Shown: positions 27,221-35,904 of the stretch, piece after piece | Layout of the letters: each line of letters begins with the position of its first letter | Numbering within the stretch: position 1 is the first letter of the stretch | NCBI GenBank assembly: GCA_008680965.1 | Contig: NAKE01000001.1 | Coordinates: 1-64,000 of the forward strand | Direction: 5' to 3' | Source: Collinsella aerofaciens | GTDB taxonomy: Bacteria > Actinomycetota > Coriobacteriia > Coriobacteriales > Coriobacteriaceae | DNA length: 64,000 nt | Position numbers and translations under genes: made by a program | The notes under the pieces: model-generated | What the model was told of the DNA's origin: nothing | The model's input: the letters and a program-made list of their open reading frames with translations, nothing else | Databases searched by the model: none

Positions 27221-27640
27221 CTAGAACTCTTCTTCTTCGACATCGGCAAGCATGTCCGCCGCCTCACAAAGCATGATAAACGAACGTGATCCCTCGACCG
27301 CAGCTTTGGCCTTGTCCGCATCCAGGGAGTCCAGCTGTGTAGCCATTTCCACCAGCAGCGGCAAGTTCATTCCGGTGATCAACGTAAACGATCCGGCGGT
27401 CTGCCTCTGAATGAATTCGTTGTTTACAGAGCCGCCAAAGATGTCAGTCACGACAAACCAAGAGTCGGCAGGGTCCTTCGACTCCATCCAAGCATCGATA
27501 AGCGCTGCGACATCCCTCGTGTCGTCATCGACATAGGCGCACAGACACTCGATTCGGTCGTTGGCGCCCATCAGGATCTCGAGAGAGCTCTTCATACCTT
27601 GGGCGAGATAACCATGACTCGCTAGCAATATCTTATTCAT
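27221..27640 (-). CDS. PTS mannose-family EIIA (cluster 1)
   Basis: A 139-aa cytoplasmic protein that receives phosphate from HPr. The phosphorylated residue is His9 in ILLASHGYLAQGM, and the fold continues with DIFGGSVNNEF and TGMNLPLLVEM, the family motifs. It is the first gene of the PTS operon, 135 bp after the GntR gene on the same strand; ATG 27640 follows GGAG by 4 bases. The AT-rich upstream gap (27641-27775) probably holds the operon promoter and operator. Confidence 0.93.
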   Translation of the reverse strand: MNKILLASHGYLAQGMKSSLEILMGANDRIECLCAYVDDDTRDVAALIDAWMESKDPADSWFVVTDIFGGSVNNEFIQRQTAGSFTLITGMNLPLLVEMATQLDSLDADKAKAAVEGSRSFIMLCEAADMLADVEEEEF

Positions 27641-27775
27641 AGTTCTCCAATATCAATAAGACGTACTATATTGTCATAACAAAGTATATTAGCAATCTAC
27701 CCTACGCGGCGTGTCTATTTTCCAAATCCGCGAACGGTAACAATTAGTCGGTAAATCGACCAATCTATCTCTAAT

Positions 27776-28489
27776 TTACAAGTAGAACTTCAGTCGCTCG
27801 GTGCAGTACACCTGACGGGAGATGAAGAGCGGCTCGCCGCTTGGGGCATAGCGCCTATCGACAAACAGAAGCAGCGAAGAGTCCAGCTCCACGTTAAGGT
27901 ATGCCGCCTCGAGCTCGCTCGCATAGCAGACCTCGAGCGTACGCGTGTTGGGGCCCATCTTGATCCCCTGGCGATCGAGTACCGCCATCAGCGAATCATC
28001 GAGGGACTCATGCTCCAAAAAAGAAAGCGCAGCGGAATAGCTATTGGTTTCCAGCATCGTGGGCTTGCCATCCACAAGGCGTAGACGACGACTACGCAAT
28101 ACCTTTTGGGTATCGTCTACGCCCAGGAACTTCGCGTCTCGCAGGCTTGGGAAGTCCCAGCCCATTTCGAGAACCCTGGTAGACGCCTGTTTGCCCGCAA
28201 GCTGGCACGAATGGGTAAAGCTCTCACGGTCGTCCGCGGCATACATCTGCGTGTCCGACGAAACAAACGTGCCCTTGCCACGGGCCCTCTCAACAAGCCC
28301 AGCATCTTCCATTTCTTTAATTGCGGAGCGAACCGTTATTCGGCTCACGCCAAATTGCTCGATAAGCTCCGCCTCGGTCGGGAGCTTATCTCCCGGGCGG
28401 TACGTGCCGTTGGCGATCGAATCAGAAAGCGCACGGACAATCTGTTTGTACAGGGGGACAACGCTATTTGCTTCAACCATATCAACCAT
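27776..28489 (-). CDS. GntR-family regulator with UTRA domain (cluster 1)
   Basis: A 237-aa HutC-subfamily regulator. The N-terminal winged helix (GDKLPTEAELIEQFGVSRITVRSAIKEMEDAGLVERARGKGTFV) binds DNA; the C-terminal UTRA domain (from about residue 95) binds a small effector, usually a phosphorylated sugar. It precedes the PTS-SIS operon on the same strand and probably controls it. The first ATG is close to AAAGG; ATG 28480 (MVEANSV) would be better spaced. It is one of four UTRA-GntR genes in the window, each next to a SIS gene. Confidence 0.9.
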   Translation of the reverse strand: MVDMVEANSVVPLYKQIVRALSDSIANGTYRPGDKLPTEAELIEQFGVSRITVRSAIKEMEDAGLVERARGKGTFVSSDTQMYAADDRESFTHSCQLAGKQASTRVLEMGWDFPSLRDAKFLGVDDTQKVLRSRRLRLVDGKPTMLETNSYSAALSFLEHESLDDSLMAVLDRQGIKMGPNTRTLEVCYASELEAAYLNVELDSSLLLFVDRRYAPSGEPLFISRQVYCTERLKFYL

Positions 28490-28760
28490 ACCTTTGCAAG
28501 GAATCAGCAGCTTATAGATAGATGACTTATATTGTATTAGAACTTTTTAGGAGTCCATATATTTCCTAAATGATTCGGTAAACGGGGTGTTATTTCACTT
28601 TAGCGGGGTGCAGCGGCTACCCGCGGCATTCGTTATCGACCTAGCTAGGCTAGTCCACCCACATCGTCTTCAGTTCGCCGCAGAGCCGCGGCCCCATATG
28701 GGTATACTCTCGAGGATTCGACTCGATTCGCCCCCGCTGGGGCGTCAAAGGAGACTGCAT

Positions 28761-31700
28761 ATGCCCATCACCTCAACCGACCCGCGCGCCGCTGCTGCCG
28801 CGCTGCTGGTGCCCGGCACCACTTGCCACGGCTTTGCCGTCGAGCGTTGCGAGACCGTGCCCGAGCTCGACTCGGACGCCTACGTGCTGCGCCACACTGC
28901 CTCGGGCGCTCGCCTGCTGTACCTGGCGTGCGACGACGAGAACAAGGCCTTTGCCATTGGCTTTAAGACGCCACCGGCCGATTCCACCGGCGTGTTCCAT
29001 ATTCTTGAGCACTCGGTGCTGTGCGGATCGGCCAAGTTCCCCGTCAAGGAGCCATTCGTCGATCTGATCAAGAGCTCCATGCAGACGTTCCTCAACGCCA
29101 TGACCTACCCCGACAAGACCATCTACCCCGTTGCCACCACCAACGAGCAGGATCTGTACAACCTGATGGACGTGTACCTGGACGCCGTGTTCAACCCGGC
29201 CATCTATACCAAGCCGACCATTTTTGAGCAGGAGGGCTGGCACTACGAGCTGGACCTGCCGGAGGGCGCCGAGGGCGAAGGCAGCGCCGCCAGCCTGCGC
29301 GAGGGCACGCTGCGCTATAACGGCGTGGTGTTCAACGAGATGAAGGGCGCGCTGTCCGACCCCATGAGTGTGCTGGACGACGCCGTCAACGCCGCGCTCT
29401 ATCCCGACACCGCCTATGCGCACGAGAGCGGTGGCGACCCGCGCGCGATTCCCGCGCTCACCTACGAGCAGTTCCTGGACACGCACGCGCGCCACTACAA
29501 TCCTTCCAACTCCTACATCACGCTCTACGGCGACCTGGACGTGGACCGCGCGCTGGCCTTTTTGGACGAGCGCTACCTGTCGCAGCCGAGTGCCGCGAGC
29601 CGCCGCATGGACGCTGCCGTTGCCGCCGGCGAGGACCCGTCTACGCTGGCGCCCAATCCGCTGGACGTGCAGGAGCCTGTGACCTGCGAGTATAAACGCG
29701 TCGAGATGGCCACCACGCCCGAGAACGCCCTGGTGGGCCTGGGCCTGGTGCTGGGCAGCGCACTCGACCGCAAGCGCACGATCGCGGCGGACATCCTGTT
29801 CGAGGCGCTGCTGGGCTCCAACGAGGCGCCGGTTAAGAAGGCCATTCTGGCCGCCGGCCTGGGCGGCAACGTGGTGAGCTACACCGCGGCCGAGTGCCTG
29901 CAGCCCTACGAACTCATCATGCTGCAGAACGCGCAGCCCGGCGTGGCGCGCGAGCTGCGCCGCGTGTTCCAGGACGCCTGCCGCGACCTGTGCGAGCACG
30001 GCGTTCCGCGCGAGCGCCTGGAAGCCATCATCAGCAGCAACGAGTACGACCTGCGCCAGCGCGACTATGGCATCGCCGACGGCGTGGCCATTGCGTGCGA
30101 TGCGCTGAGCACGTGGCTCTACGATGACGACGCCGCGACGCTGGCGCTCAAGTACGGCCCGGTGTACGAGGAGCTGCGCGGCGAACTGGACAGCAGCTAC
30201 TTTGAGGACCTGCTGTGCGAGCTCGTGCTGGAGAACGACCACATGGCGCTGGTCGAGCTGGTGCCGGTGGATGCCGCCGAGGGCGCAGAGAGTGCCGAGG
30301 CCGCCGAGCTGGCAGCCAAGCGGGACGCCATGACCGATGCCGAGCTGGCCGACGTGGTCGAGCGCACGGCCGTACTGCGTGCCGCACAGGAGGCCGAGGA
30401 CACGCCCGAGGACAAGGCCACGCTGCCGCGCCTGCGCGTGTCTGACATTGGCGAGGCGCGCCCCGAGCCGCCGCTGGTCGTAGACACAACCGCGCCCATC
30501 CCCTGCCTGCGCCACGGCATCCCCACCAACCGCCTGGCCTACGCCATGCAGTACTTCGACCTGAGCTGCATCGCATTTGACGACCTGCCCTATGCGACGC
30601 TACTCTGCCGCCTGCTCAAACAGCTGCCCACGAGCGAGCACTCGGCCGAGGAGCTCGACAACTTGCTCGCCGGCAAGCTGGGCTTTTTGAGCTTTACGAC
30701 CGAGGTCATGACGCAGCCCGACGTGGACGGCGTGCGCCCCTACCTGCTGGTAAGCGCCGGCGCCCTGTCCGAAAAGATCGACGCGCTGGCGAACCTGCCG
30801 CGCGAGGTGTGGTCGAGCACGCTGTTGCTCGATGCCGATGCCGACCGCGTTCGCGACGTGCTTACGCAGATTCGCATTGGGCTTGAGCAGGGCTTTATCA
30901 ACAACGGCCACTCGGCGGCGCTCGGTCGCGCGATGAGCTACAGCTCGCCTTCGGCCGTGGTTCGCGAGCAGCTTTCTGGCGTGGACTTCTATCTGTTCCT
31001 GCGCGATCTGCTCGAGCACTTTGACGATCGACTGGACGATCTGCGCGCCAAGCTTGCCGAGCTGGCAGACCGCATCTTTGTGGCCGACGGCTGCATGGCG
31101 AGCTTTACCGGCAGCGATGAGGACTTTGACGCGTACTGGGATGCCGCGGGTAACCTGGGGCTTGGCGCGGGCGACGGCGCTGCCAGCGGCACGCTCGTGG
31201 TGCCGGAGCCGCGCGACCGTCACGAGGCGTTCGTCATCCCCAGCGACATCTGCTTTGCGGCGCGCGCGTGTGATCCGCGCCGTCTGGGCATTGACGTGAC
31301 GGGTGCTTGGGCGGTTGCCGCCAACGCGCTCTCCTACGACTACCTGTGGAACGAGATCCGCGTGAAGGGCGGTGCGTACGGCTGCGGATTCCGCGCTGCC
31401 GGCGAGCGTCAGGCGGCGTTCTACACCTACCGCGACCCGGCAATCGACCCCTCGATTGAGCGCGTGGCGCGCGCAGGCGCATGGCTCGGCAGCTTTGAGC
31501 CCGACGAGGCCGCCTTCGAGGGCTTTATCGTGAGCTGCGTGAGCGGCATGGACGCGCCCGTGAAGCCGTACGCGCTCACCAAGCGCCGCAATACGACCTA
31601 TCTGGCTGGGCTCGATCCGCACGCGCGCGAGGAGCGTCGCGCCCAGATGCTCGCGGCCACACCCGCTGAGCTGCGCTCGCTCGGCGCCGATGTGACGCGC

Positions 31701-31793
31701 ATCGCAGCCGCTTCGCCCACCTGCGTCTTTGGCGGCCGCGACGTCATCGCCAAGAGCAACGCCGGTTTTAACGTCGTCGACCTGATGGCCTAA
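28761..31793 (+). CDS. M16C-family zinc metalloprotease (presequence protease-like)
   Basis: A 1,010-aa peptidase of the PreP/M16C type, with the inverted zinc motif HILEH at residues 80-84 in GVFHILEHSVLCGSAKFPVKEPFVDLIKSS, and a long two-half structure joined by a central charged linker. PreP enzymes degrade peptides of up to about 65 residues; in bacteria they are cytoplasmic or secreted oligopeptidases. No signal peptide is visible. ATG 28761 has AAGGAGA 8 bases upstream; the 174-bp in-frame extension upstream is not coding-like. It is divergent from the GntR gene and is followed by an IS element. Confidence 0.93.
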   Translation: MPITSTDPRAAAAALLVPGTTCHGFAVERCETVPELDSDAYVLRHTASGARLLYLACDDENKAFAIGFKTPPADSTGVFHILEHSVLCGSAKFPVKEPFVDLIKSSMQTFLNAMTYPDKTIYPVATTNEQDLYNLMDVYLDAVFNPAIYTKPTIFEQEGWHYELDLPEGAEGEGSAASLREGTLRYNGVVFNEMKGALSDPMSVLDDAVNAALYPDTAYAHESGGDPRAIPALTYEQFLDTHARHYNPSNSYITLYGDLDVDRALAFLDERYLSQPSAASRRMDAAVAAGEDPSTLAPNPLDVQEPVTCEYKRVEMATTPENALVGLGLVLGSALDRKRTIAADILFEALLGSNEAPVKKAILAAGLGGNVVSYTAAECLQPYELIMLQNAQPGVARELRRVFQDACRDLCEHGVPRERLEAIISSNEYDLRQRDYGIADGVAIACDALSTWLYDDDAATLALKYGPVYEELRGELDSSYFEDLLCELVLENDHMALVELVPVDAAEGAESAEAAELAAKRDAMTDAELADVVERTAVLRAAQEAEDTPEDKATLPRLRVSDIGEARPEPPLVVDTTAPIPCLRHGIPTNRLAYAMQYFDLSCIAFDDLPYATLLCRLLKQLPTSEHSAEELDNLLAGKLGFLSFTTEVMTQPDVDGVRPYLLVSAGALSEKIDALANLPREVWSSTLLLDADADRVRDVLTQIRIGLEQGFINNGHSAALGRAMSYSSPSAVVREQLSGVDFYLFLRDLLEHFDDRLDDLRAKLAELADRIFVADGCMASFTGSDEDFDAYWDAAGNLGLGAGDGAASGTLVVPEPRDRHEAFVIPSDICFAARACDPRRLGIDVTGAWAVAANALSYDYLWNEIRVKGGAYGCGFRAAGERQAAFYTYRDPAIDPSIERVARAGAWLGSFEPDEAAFEGFIVSCVSGMDAPVKPYALTKRRNTTYLAGLDPHAREERRAQMLAATPAELRSLGADVTRIAAASPTCVFGGRDVIAKSNAGFNVVDLMA

Positions 31794-31827
31794 CGCACCG
31801 CAAGCAAAACCACCACAAAGGTGCCTG

Positions 31828-33281
31828 TGAACTGCCTCCCATTTCTTGGACATCGGGAAATGGGAGGTTTTCCATGAGTATAGACCTCAGGGTGAAGCAC
31901 GATCTGGAGTCCAGGAGGCGGGCCGTCGAGCTCTTCGACGCCGGCGTCGGCTGCAAGCCGGCGGCCGAGGCCCTGTCCGTCCCCCGCGAGACCGTGAGAG
32001 AATGGCAGTGGGTATACCGGGCGTTCGGAAGCGAGGCGCTGCTGTCCATGGGCGGGAAACAATCCAGGTACACATTCGAGCAGAGGGTCGCCGCGGCGTC
32101 GGCCGTGGTCGACGGCGGGATGGCGAAGACCGACGCCATGGCCGAGTTCGGGATCAGGTCGAAGTCCCCGCTGGAGCGCTGGTGCAGGCTCTACCGCGAG
32201 GGCGGCGCCGAGGCGCTGCGGCCCGGCCCGAAGGGCAGGCCGAGGGGGTCGAGGTCGAAACCCCGGGCCCGCACCCGCGAGCAGGAACTCGAGGAGCGCT
32301 GCCGCAGGCTCGAGGCCGAGGTCGCCTACCTAAAAAAATTGCGCGCCCTGGTCGAGCGGGACGGGCTCTGACCAGGGCGGCGGCCGAGGCGGTGAGGGCG
32401 CTGCGCGCGGAGGGGCACTCCCTGCGCCACCTACTGGAGTGCTCGGGGCTCAGGAGGTCGACCTACTACTACGCGCTGGCGCACCCGCGGAGGCCGACCA
32501 GGCCCGAGCTGCGCGACGCCGCGGCCGAGATATTCTCGCGCACCGCCAACGGCTGCGGGCACCGGCAGATAGCCATGTGCCTGCGCGCCGAGCTGGGCGC
32601 GGTCGTGGCCGACAAGACCGTGCTCAAGATGATGCGCGAGATGGGCATCCGGTGCGGGATACGCCGCCGGGGCTCCCGCCGCCGGTACAGCTCCTACAGG
32701 GGGCTCGTGGGGAGCACGTTCGAGAACGTCATCGCGAGGGACTTCGGCGCCGAGGGGCCGTGGCAGAAGCTCGGCACCGACGTCACCGAGTTCAAGGTGG
32801 CCGGCGCCAAGGCCTACTGGGCCCCGGTGCTCGACTTCTGCACGAAGGAGATCGTGGCGAGCGACATATCGACCTCGCCGGACCTCGCCCAGCAGCACAG
32901 GATGCTCGACCGGCTCCTCGAGGCCCTGCCCGACGGGGCGGCACCGACCATGCACTCGGACATGGGCTGGCAGTACCAGCACGAGTCCTACGCCTCCAGG
33001 CTGGAGGGGGCGGGCATCACCCAGAGCATGTCGCGCAAGGGGAACTGCATCGACAACGCCGCCACCGAGCAGCTCTTCGGCCACGTGAAGGACGAGTTCT
33101 ACCGCGGCAGGGAGTGGGGCAGCTTCGAGGACTTCAAGCGCGACCTGGAGGAGTACATAGCCCATTGGAACACGCGGCGCAGGCAGGTAAGATTGAAGGG
33201 CCTGACGCCGGAGGAGTTCCGGAACCGGGCCCTTGCGGCGTAGTCGCTATTTATTCAGTCCAAGTTTCGGGGCGCAGTTCA
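31828..33281 (+). mobile_element. IS3-family insertion sequence (1,454 bp)
   Basis: Ends begin with TGAACTGC and finish with GCAGTTCA; the terminal repeats (about 24 bp, imperfect) continue with CCC and CTTGGAC blocks on both sides. A 3-bp direct repeat CTG flanks the element (31825-31827 and 33282-33284). TG...CA ends and short target duplications are typical of IS3. It holds the OrfA/OrfB pair with a programmed frameshift signal. Both ends and the orf pair look intact, so it may be active. Confidence 0.92.
31874..33243 (+). CDS. IS3-family transposase OrfAB (programmed -1 frameshift)
   Basis: OrfA (31874-32371, 165 aa) carries a helix-turn-helix region (CKPAAEALSVPRETVREWQ) and a C-terminal coiled coil. 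OrfB is read after a -1 shift at the heptamer A_AAA_AAA (32332-32338), giving a fusion of about 456 aa that ends at 33243. The DDE catalytic triad is visible as TDVTEF, HSDMGWQYQ and NAATEQLFGH. Both frames are intact, so the shift should be read as programmed translation, not as mutation. The order and signal fit the IS150-like branch of IS3. Confidence 0.92.
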
Positions 33282-33314
33282 CTGTCCCCTTTGTGGTGGT
33301 TTTCGGTCGAGCTG

Positions 33315-34970
33315 CTACTTGATGAACGGGTTCAGCCTGGCCGCCAGCGGATCGAGCTTGTACATGGTTGCAAAGCACTCACGACCATAATCGGAGTCAT
33401 TGCTCCAGCTACCCTGGTCGACGTCGTACTCTGCATCCAGACGAATCCACTCCTCCGGCTTGTTCTTCTCATGCTTGCTGCAGAAGTAGCGCTGGTACTC
33501 GACCTCGTGCTCAAACTCAAACTCGGCATCCGAACCGCGGCCGGCATACTCGTCGACCGACGTCAGGTTGCCGTGGTCGTCGTAGTAAAACTCCGCATAG
33601 CCGCCGCGCTCGGAATCGATCCTGTCGAGCTTTCCGTCGCTGTACGAATAATCCACCGCGGCATACGAGTTCAGCGAGCCGTAATCGTTGCCGTGCGAGT
33701 CATATGCCACAGGCGAGATACGCGAAATGTTGCCGTCCTTGTCATACTCGTAGCCCGCGGTAATCGTCCACGTAGTTCCCACCGTGTCGCCCTGGCAGTC
33801 CAGCGTAAAGGACGTCACGCGATCCTTGTCGTATCCGTACGAATACACGACCGTCCGAGGATTGGCCGGGCTGGTATCGGTGTTGGTCACCATGTTGCCG
33901 TCCTGGTAGACATACGTGCTCGTGCTTTCGCCGTAACCCGCATGGGTCGTCTTGTTGATCAGGTTTCCGTCCGCGTCGTAGGCAAACGTCGTGTTGCTCG
34001 ACGAATCGCTCACGTCGGCATCGCAGTCGATGCGCGTGACGTTACCGTCGGCGTCGTACGTAAACGTGTTGACGTTCACGTAACCGCCTGCCAGATCTTC
34101 CTCAATCTCCGAGATGCGATGCGACTCATCGTGCTCGACGCTGTAGCTTACACCGCCACCTTGCTTGACGGCAGACGTGAAGCCCGTGACGTAACCGTTC
34201 TCATCACGCTCGATCTCGTAGATATCGCCGTACTGGTCCGATTTATCGGTGCCTTCATAGGACACCGGCAGCCACAGCTCGTCGAGCTGCGTGTCCTTAA
34301 TGCCGCTAACCTTCGTATCCTGCGGCAGTGCCAACGTGGCGAGCTTCTTTTTACCCGAAAGATCGACGCTTTTGAGCTCCCCGGCATTTGAAAGGTCGAG
34401 CTTCTCGATGTTGTCGCAACCGTCCAGGTTAACGACGGTGACGTTGCTCGCCGAGTTAAGCTCGACGGTTTTAAGGTCGCCGCAACCCGAGAGGTCCAGG
34501 TTGACGAGTTTGTCCCCACCGTATTCCACACTGGTAACGTTGGGGAACACCTTGCCCAGGCCCTGCGTCGACGCGACGCCGTCCAGCTCGACCGATGTCA
34601 CCGCCTTGGCCTCGTCGTGTGAGATGCGGCCGTCACCGTTAGTGTCGTACTTGGTCGAGACAAGCGCACGCATGCCGCTGTCCGGGAAGGTTTTCTCGTC
34701 GATTGGGGTGGTCGCGACCTGGGTGAAATAGAACAGCGCGCCACCGCCGATGCCCGCCGCCACGACAAGTGCCGCGGCGAGAGCGATGAGGGGCTTCTTG
34801 GAACGCTTTCGCCGTACGGGCTGCTGCACGGGCACGTATTGCTGAGGAGCGGGCGCGGCAGGCTGGGGTTGCTGCGCGGCCGCGACCTGGTCGGGTGCTA
34901 CGGGCGCACCGCAGACGGGGCAAAAGAGGGCGTCGTCGACAAGCGGCGTGCCACACGAGCGACAAAACAT
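33315..34970 (-). CDS. Zinc-ribbon membrane protein with LRR-like and YD-repeat regions
   Basis: A 551-aa protein. Residues 1-22 form a double zinc ribbon (CRSCGTPLVDDALFCPVCG). A proline/glutamine-rich stretch and a basic segment (RRKRSKK) precede one membrane helix (about 62-85). The extracytoplasmic part has a KYDTNGDGRISHDEA EF-hand/dockerin-like loop, an LRR-like region with LDLSGCGDL, VNLDGCDNI and LDLSNAGEL, and many YD-type repeats (TFTYDADGNVTRI, TFAYDADGNLIN, YEYDKDGNISRI) as in Rhs proteins. Start ATG 34970 follows AAAGGAG by 6 bases. It may be a surface sensor or adhesin; function is unknown. Confidence 0.8.
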   Translation of the reverse strand: MFCRSCGTPLVDDALFCPVCGAPVAPDQVAAAQQPQPAAPAPQQYVPVQQPVRRKRSKKPLIALAAALVVAAGIGGGALFYFTQVATTPIDEKTFPDSGMRALVSTKYDTNGDGRISHDEAKAVTSVELDGVASTQGLGKVFPNVTSVEYGGDKLVNLDLSGCGDLKTVELNSASNVTVVNLDGCDNIEKLDLSNAGELKSVDLSGKKKLATLALPQDTKVSGIKDTQLDELWLPVSYEGTDKSDQYGDIYEIERDENGYVTGFTSAVKQGGGVSYSVEHDESHRISEIEEDLAGGYVNVNTFTYDADGNVTRIDCDADVSDSSSNTTFAYDADGNLINKTTHAGYGESTSTYVYQDGNMVTNTDTSPANPRTVVYSYGYDKDRVTSFTLDCQGDTVGTTWTITAGYEYDKDGNISRISPVAYDSHGNDYGSLNSYAAVDYSYSDGKLDRIDSERGGYAEFYYDDHGNLTSVDEYAGRGSDAEFEFEHEVEYQRYFCSKHEKNKPEEWIRLDAEYDVDQGSWSNDSDYGRECFATMYKLDPLAARLNPFIK

Positions 34971-35068
34971 GGCGGGCTCCTTTCGGTTCATTCCTTCCAC
35001 CATGAAGGTAAACCCAAAAATGCAGCCCTTGTTGCGCAACAAAGCCAAGCGGGAGCCAAACCACCACA

Positions 35069-35097
35069 AAGGGGACAGGCACCTTTGTATTGGTTCG
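35069..35097. repeat. Hairpin repeat, family B (copy 2, worn right arm)
   Basis: ACCACCACAAAGGGGACAGG followed by CACCTTTGTATTGGTT: a family B palindrome whose right arm carries mismatches. It lies between the YD-repeat gene and the HicA-type gene. Confidence 0.7.
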
Positions 35098-35139
35098 AAC
35101 ACTTGTTCTATACGTACACATGTTCTATAGTAGGGGTGC

Positions 35140-35177
35140 TTGCATCGGACTTAAATTGCAACTAGGATATAGTTGCA
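35140..35177 (+). promoter_or_regulatory. HicAB promoter with palindromic operator
   Basis: TTGCAT (35140-35145), 17-bp spacer and TAGGAT (35163-35168). The -10 box lies inside the palindrome TGCAACTA-N5-TAGTTGCA (35157-35177), an ideal site for autorepression by the antitoxin. Confidence 0.65.
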
Positions 35178-35191
35178 GAATGTGAGGCGGG

Positions 35192-35455
35192 ATGACTCGG
35201 ACCGATAAACTCATCGCCCATCTGCTTAGCTGTCCTTCGACGTATCGGTATACCGATTTTTTAAAAGTCATGGCTTCATATGGCTTTGAAATGGACAGCA
35301 AAGGCAAGACATCCGGATCGCGCGTTCGCTTCTACAGGCCATTAGATGGCAGGATGTTCGTAATGCACGCGCCGCATCCATCTGACGAATTGACAGCGGG
35401 GACCATTCGAAACATCGTTCGATTTCTGCAAGATGTCGGAGGTAGTCATGAGTAA
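35192..35455 (+). CDS. hicA: HicA-family toxin (variant)
   Basis: An 87-aa small protein with the double-stranded-RNA-binding-like HicA fold: DFLKVMASYGFEMDSKGKTSGSRVRFYRP, then HAPHPSDELTAGTIRNIVRFLQDVG. Classical HicA mRNA interferases have a catalytic His in a GSH motif; here the position reads GSR, so catalysis may be lost or changed. The toxin gene comes first and overlaps the antitoxin start by 8 bp (ATGAGTAA), as in type II modules. ATG 35192 follows GAGGCGGG. Confidence 0.75.
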   Translation: MTRTDKLIAHLLSCPSTYRYTDFLKVMASYGFEMDSKGKTSGSRVRFYRPLDGRMFVMHAPHPSDELTAGTIRNIVRFLQDVGGSHE

Positions 35456-35777
35456 CGTTTTGGCATACAAGGGTTATTTCGCCCCAGTCGAGTTCGATGC
35501 CGAACAGCATGTGCTAACAGGTATGGTCACCGGCATTAGGGACGCAATCATATTTGAAGGCTCCACGGCTGAAGAAGTGGAGCAATGCTTCCACGACGCC
35601 GTCGACGATTACCTTGAGTTTTGCGCCGAGAAGGGCAAGGAACCCGAGCGGGCTTTTAAGGGGTCGTTCAACGTAAGAACGGGCTCTGAGCTCCACAAGC
35701 AAGCAGCGCTGGCAGCGGCAAAGAAGGGTAAGTCACTCAATAAGTTTGTGACTGAAGCAATCGCCGCGGCGTTATAG
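35448..35777 (+). CDS. hicB: HicB-family antitoxin
   Basis: A 109-aa antitoxin. The N-terminal part (YKGYFAPVEFDAEQHVLTGMVTGIRDAIIFEGSTAEEVEQCFHDAVDDYLEFC) is the partial RNase H fold that blocks HicA. The C-terminal KQAALAAAKKGKSLNKFVTEAIAAAL is a ribbon-helix-helix DNA-binding domain, which would recognise the palindrome upstream. ATG 35448 has GGAGG 6 bases upstream, inside the toxin gene; an earlier in-frame ATG lacks a ribosome site. Confidence 0.85.
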   Translation: MSNVLAYKGYFAPVEFDAEQHVLTGMVTGIRDAIIFEGSTAEEVEQCFHDAVDDYLEFCAEKGKEPERAFKGSFNVRTGSELHKQAALAAAKKGKSLNKFVTEAIAAAL

Positions 35778-35796
35778 CATTAACGCATAGGCCCAA

Positions 35797-35892
35797 ACAA
35801 CCACAAAGGGGACAGGCACCTTTGTGGTGGTTTTGACGTTTGCCCAGATAAAACCTGCCAGAATAAACCTGTCCCTTTTTGGCAGGTTTAGA
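35797..35892. repeat. Family B hairpin plus a second CCTGCCA hairpin
   Basis: A family B hairpin, CACAAAGGGGACAGG and CACCTTTGTG with extended AACC..GGTT ends (35797-35832), is followed at about 35850-35890 by AAACCTGCCA ... TGGCAGGTTT enclosing AAACCTGTCCC. The second hairpin recurs with changes at 55044-55082. The intervening CGTTTGCCCAGATAAAACCT is found inverted at 45515-45537. Both stand upstream of the 5-FTHF cyclo-ligase gene. Confidence 0.7.
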
Positions 35893-35904
35893 AGAGGGGT
35901 CGGG

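Larger units (their letters stand above)
31809..33304. repeat. Hairpin repeat (family B, copy 1) interrupted by an IS element
   Basis: Left half AACCACCACAAAGGTGCCTG (31809-31828) and right half CTGTCCCCTTTGTGGTGGTT (33282-33301) rejoin across the IS into one palindromic repeat with the loop TGCCTGTC. The intact type is seen at 35801-35832 and, with a worn right arm, at about 35069-35095. The IS entered the loop of the hairpin. The original repeat was the terminator-like hairpin after the M16C gene. Confidence 0.75.

Noticed and set aside
31874..33243. Broken transposase pseudogene
   Set aside because: The break falls at an A7 slippery heptamer between OrfA and OrfB, the programmed frameshift of IS3 elements; both frames and both ends are intact.
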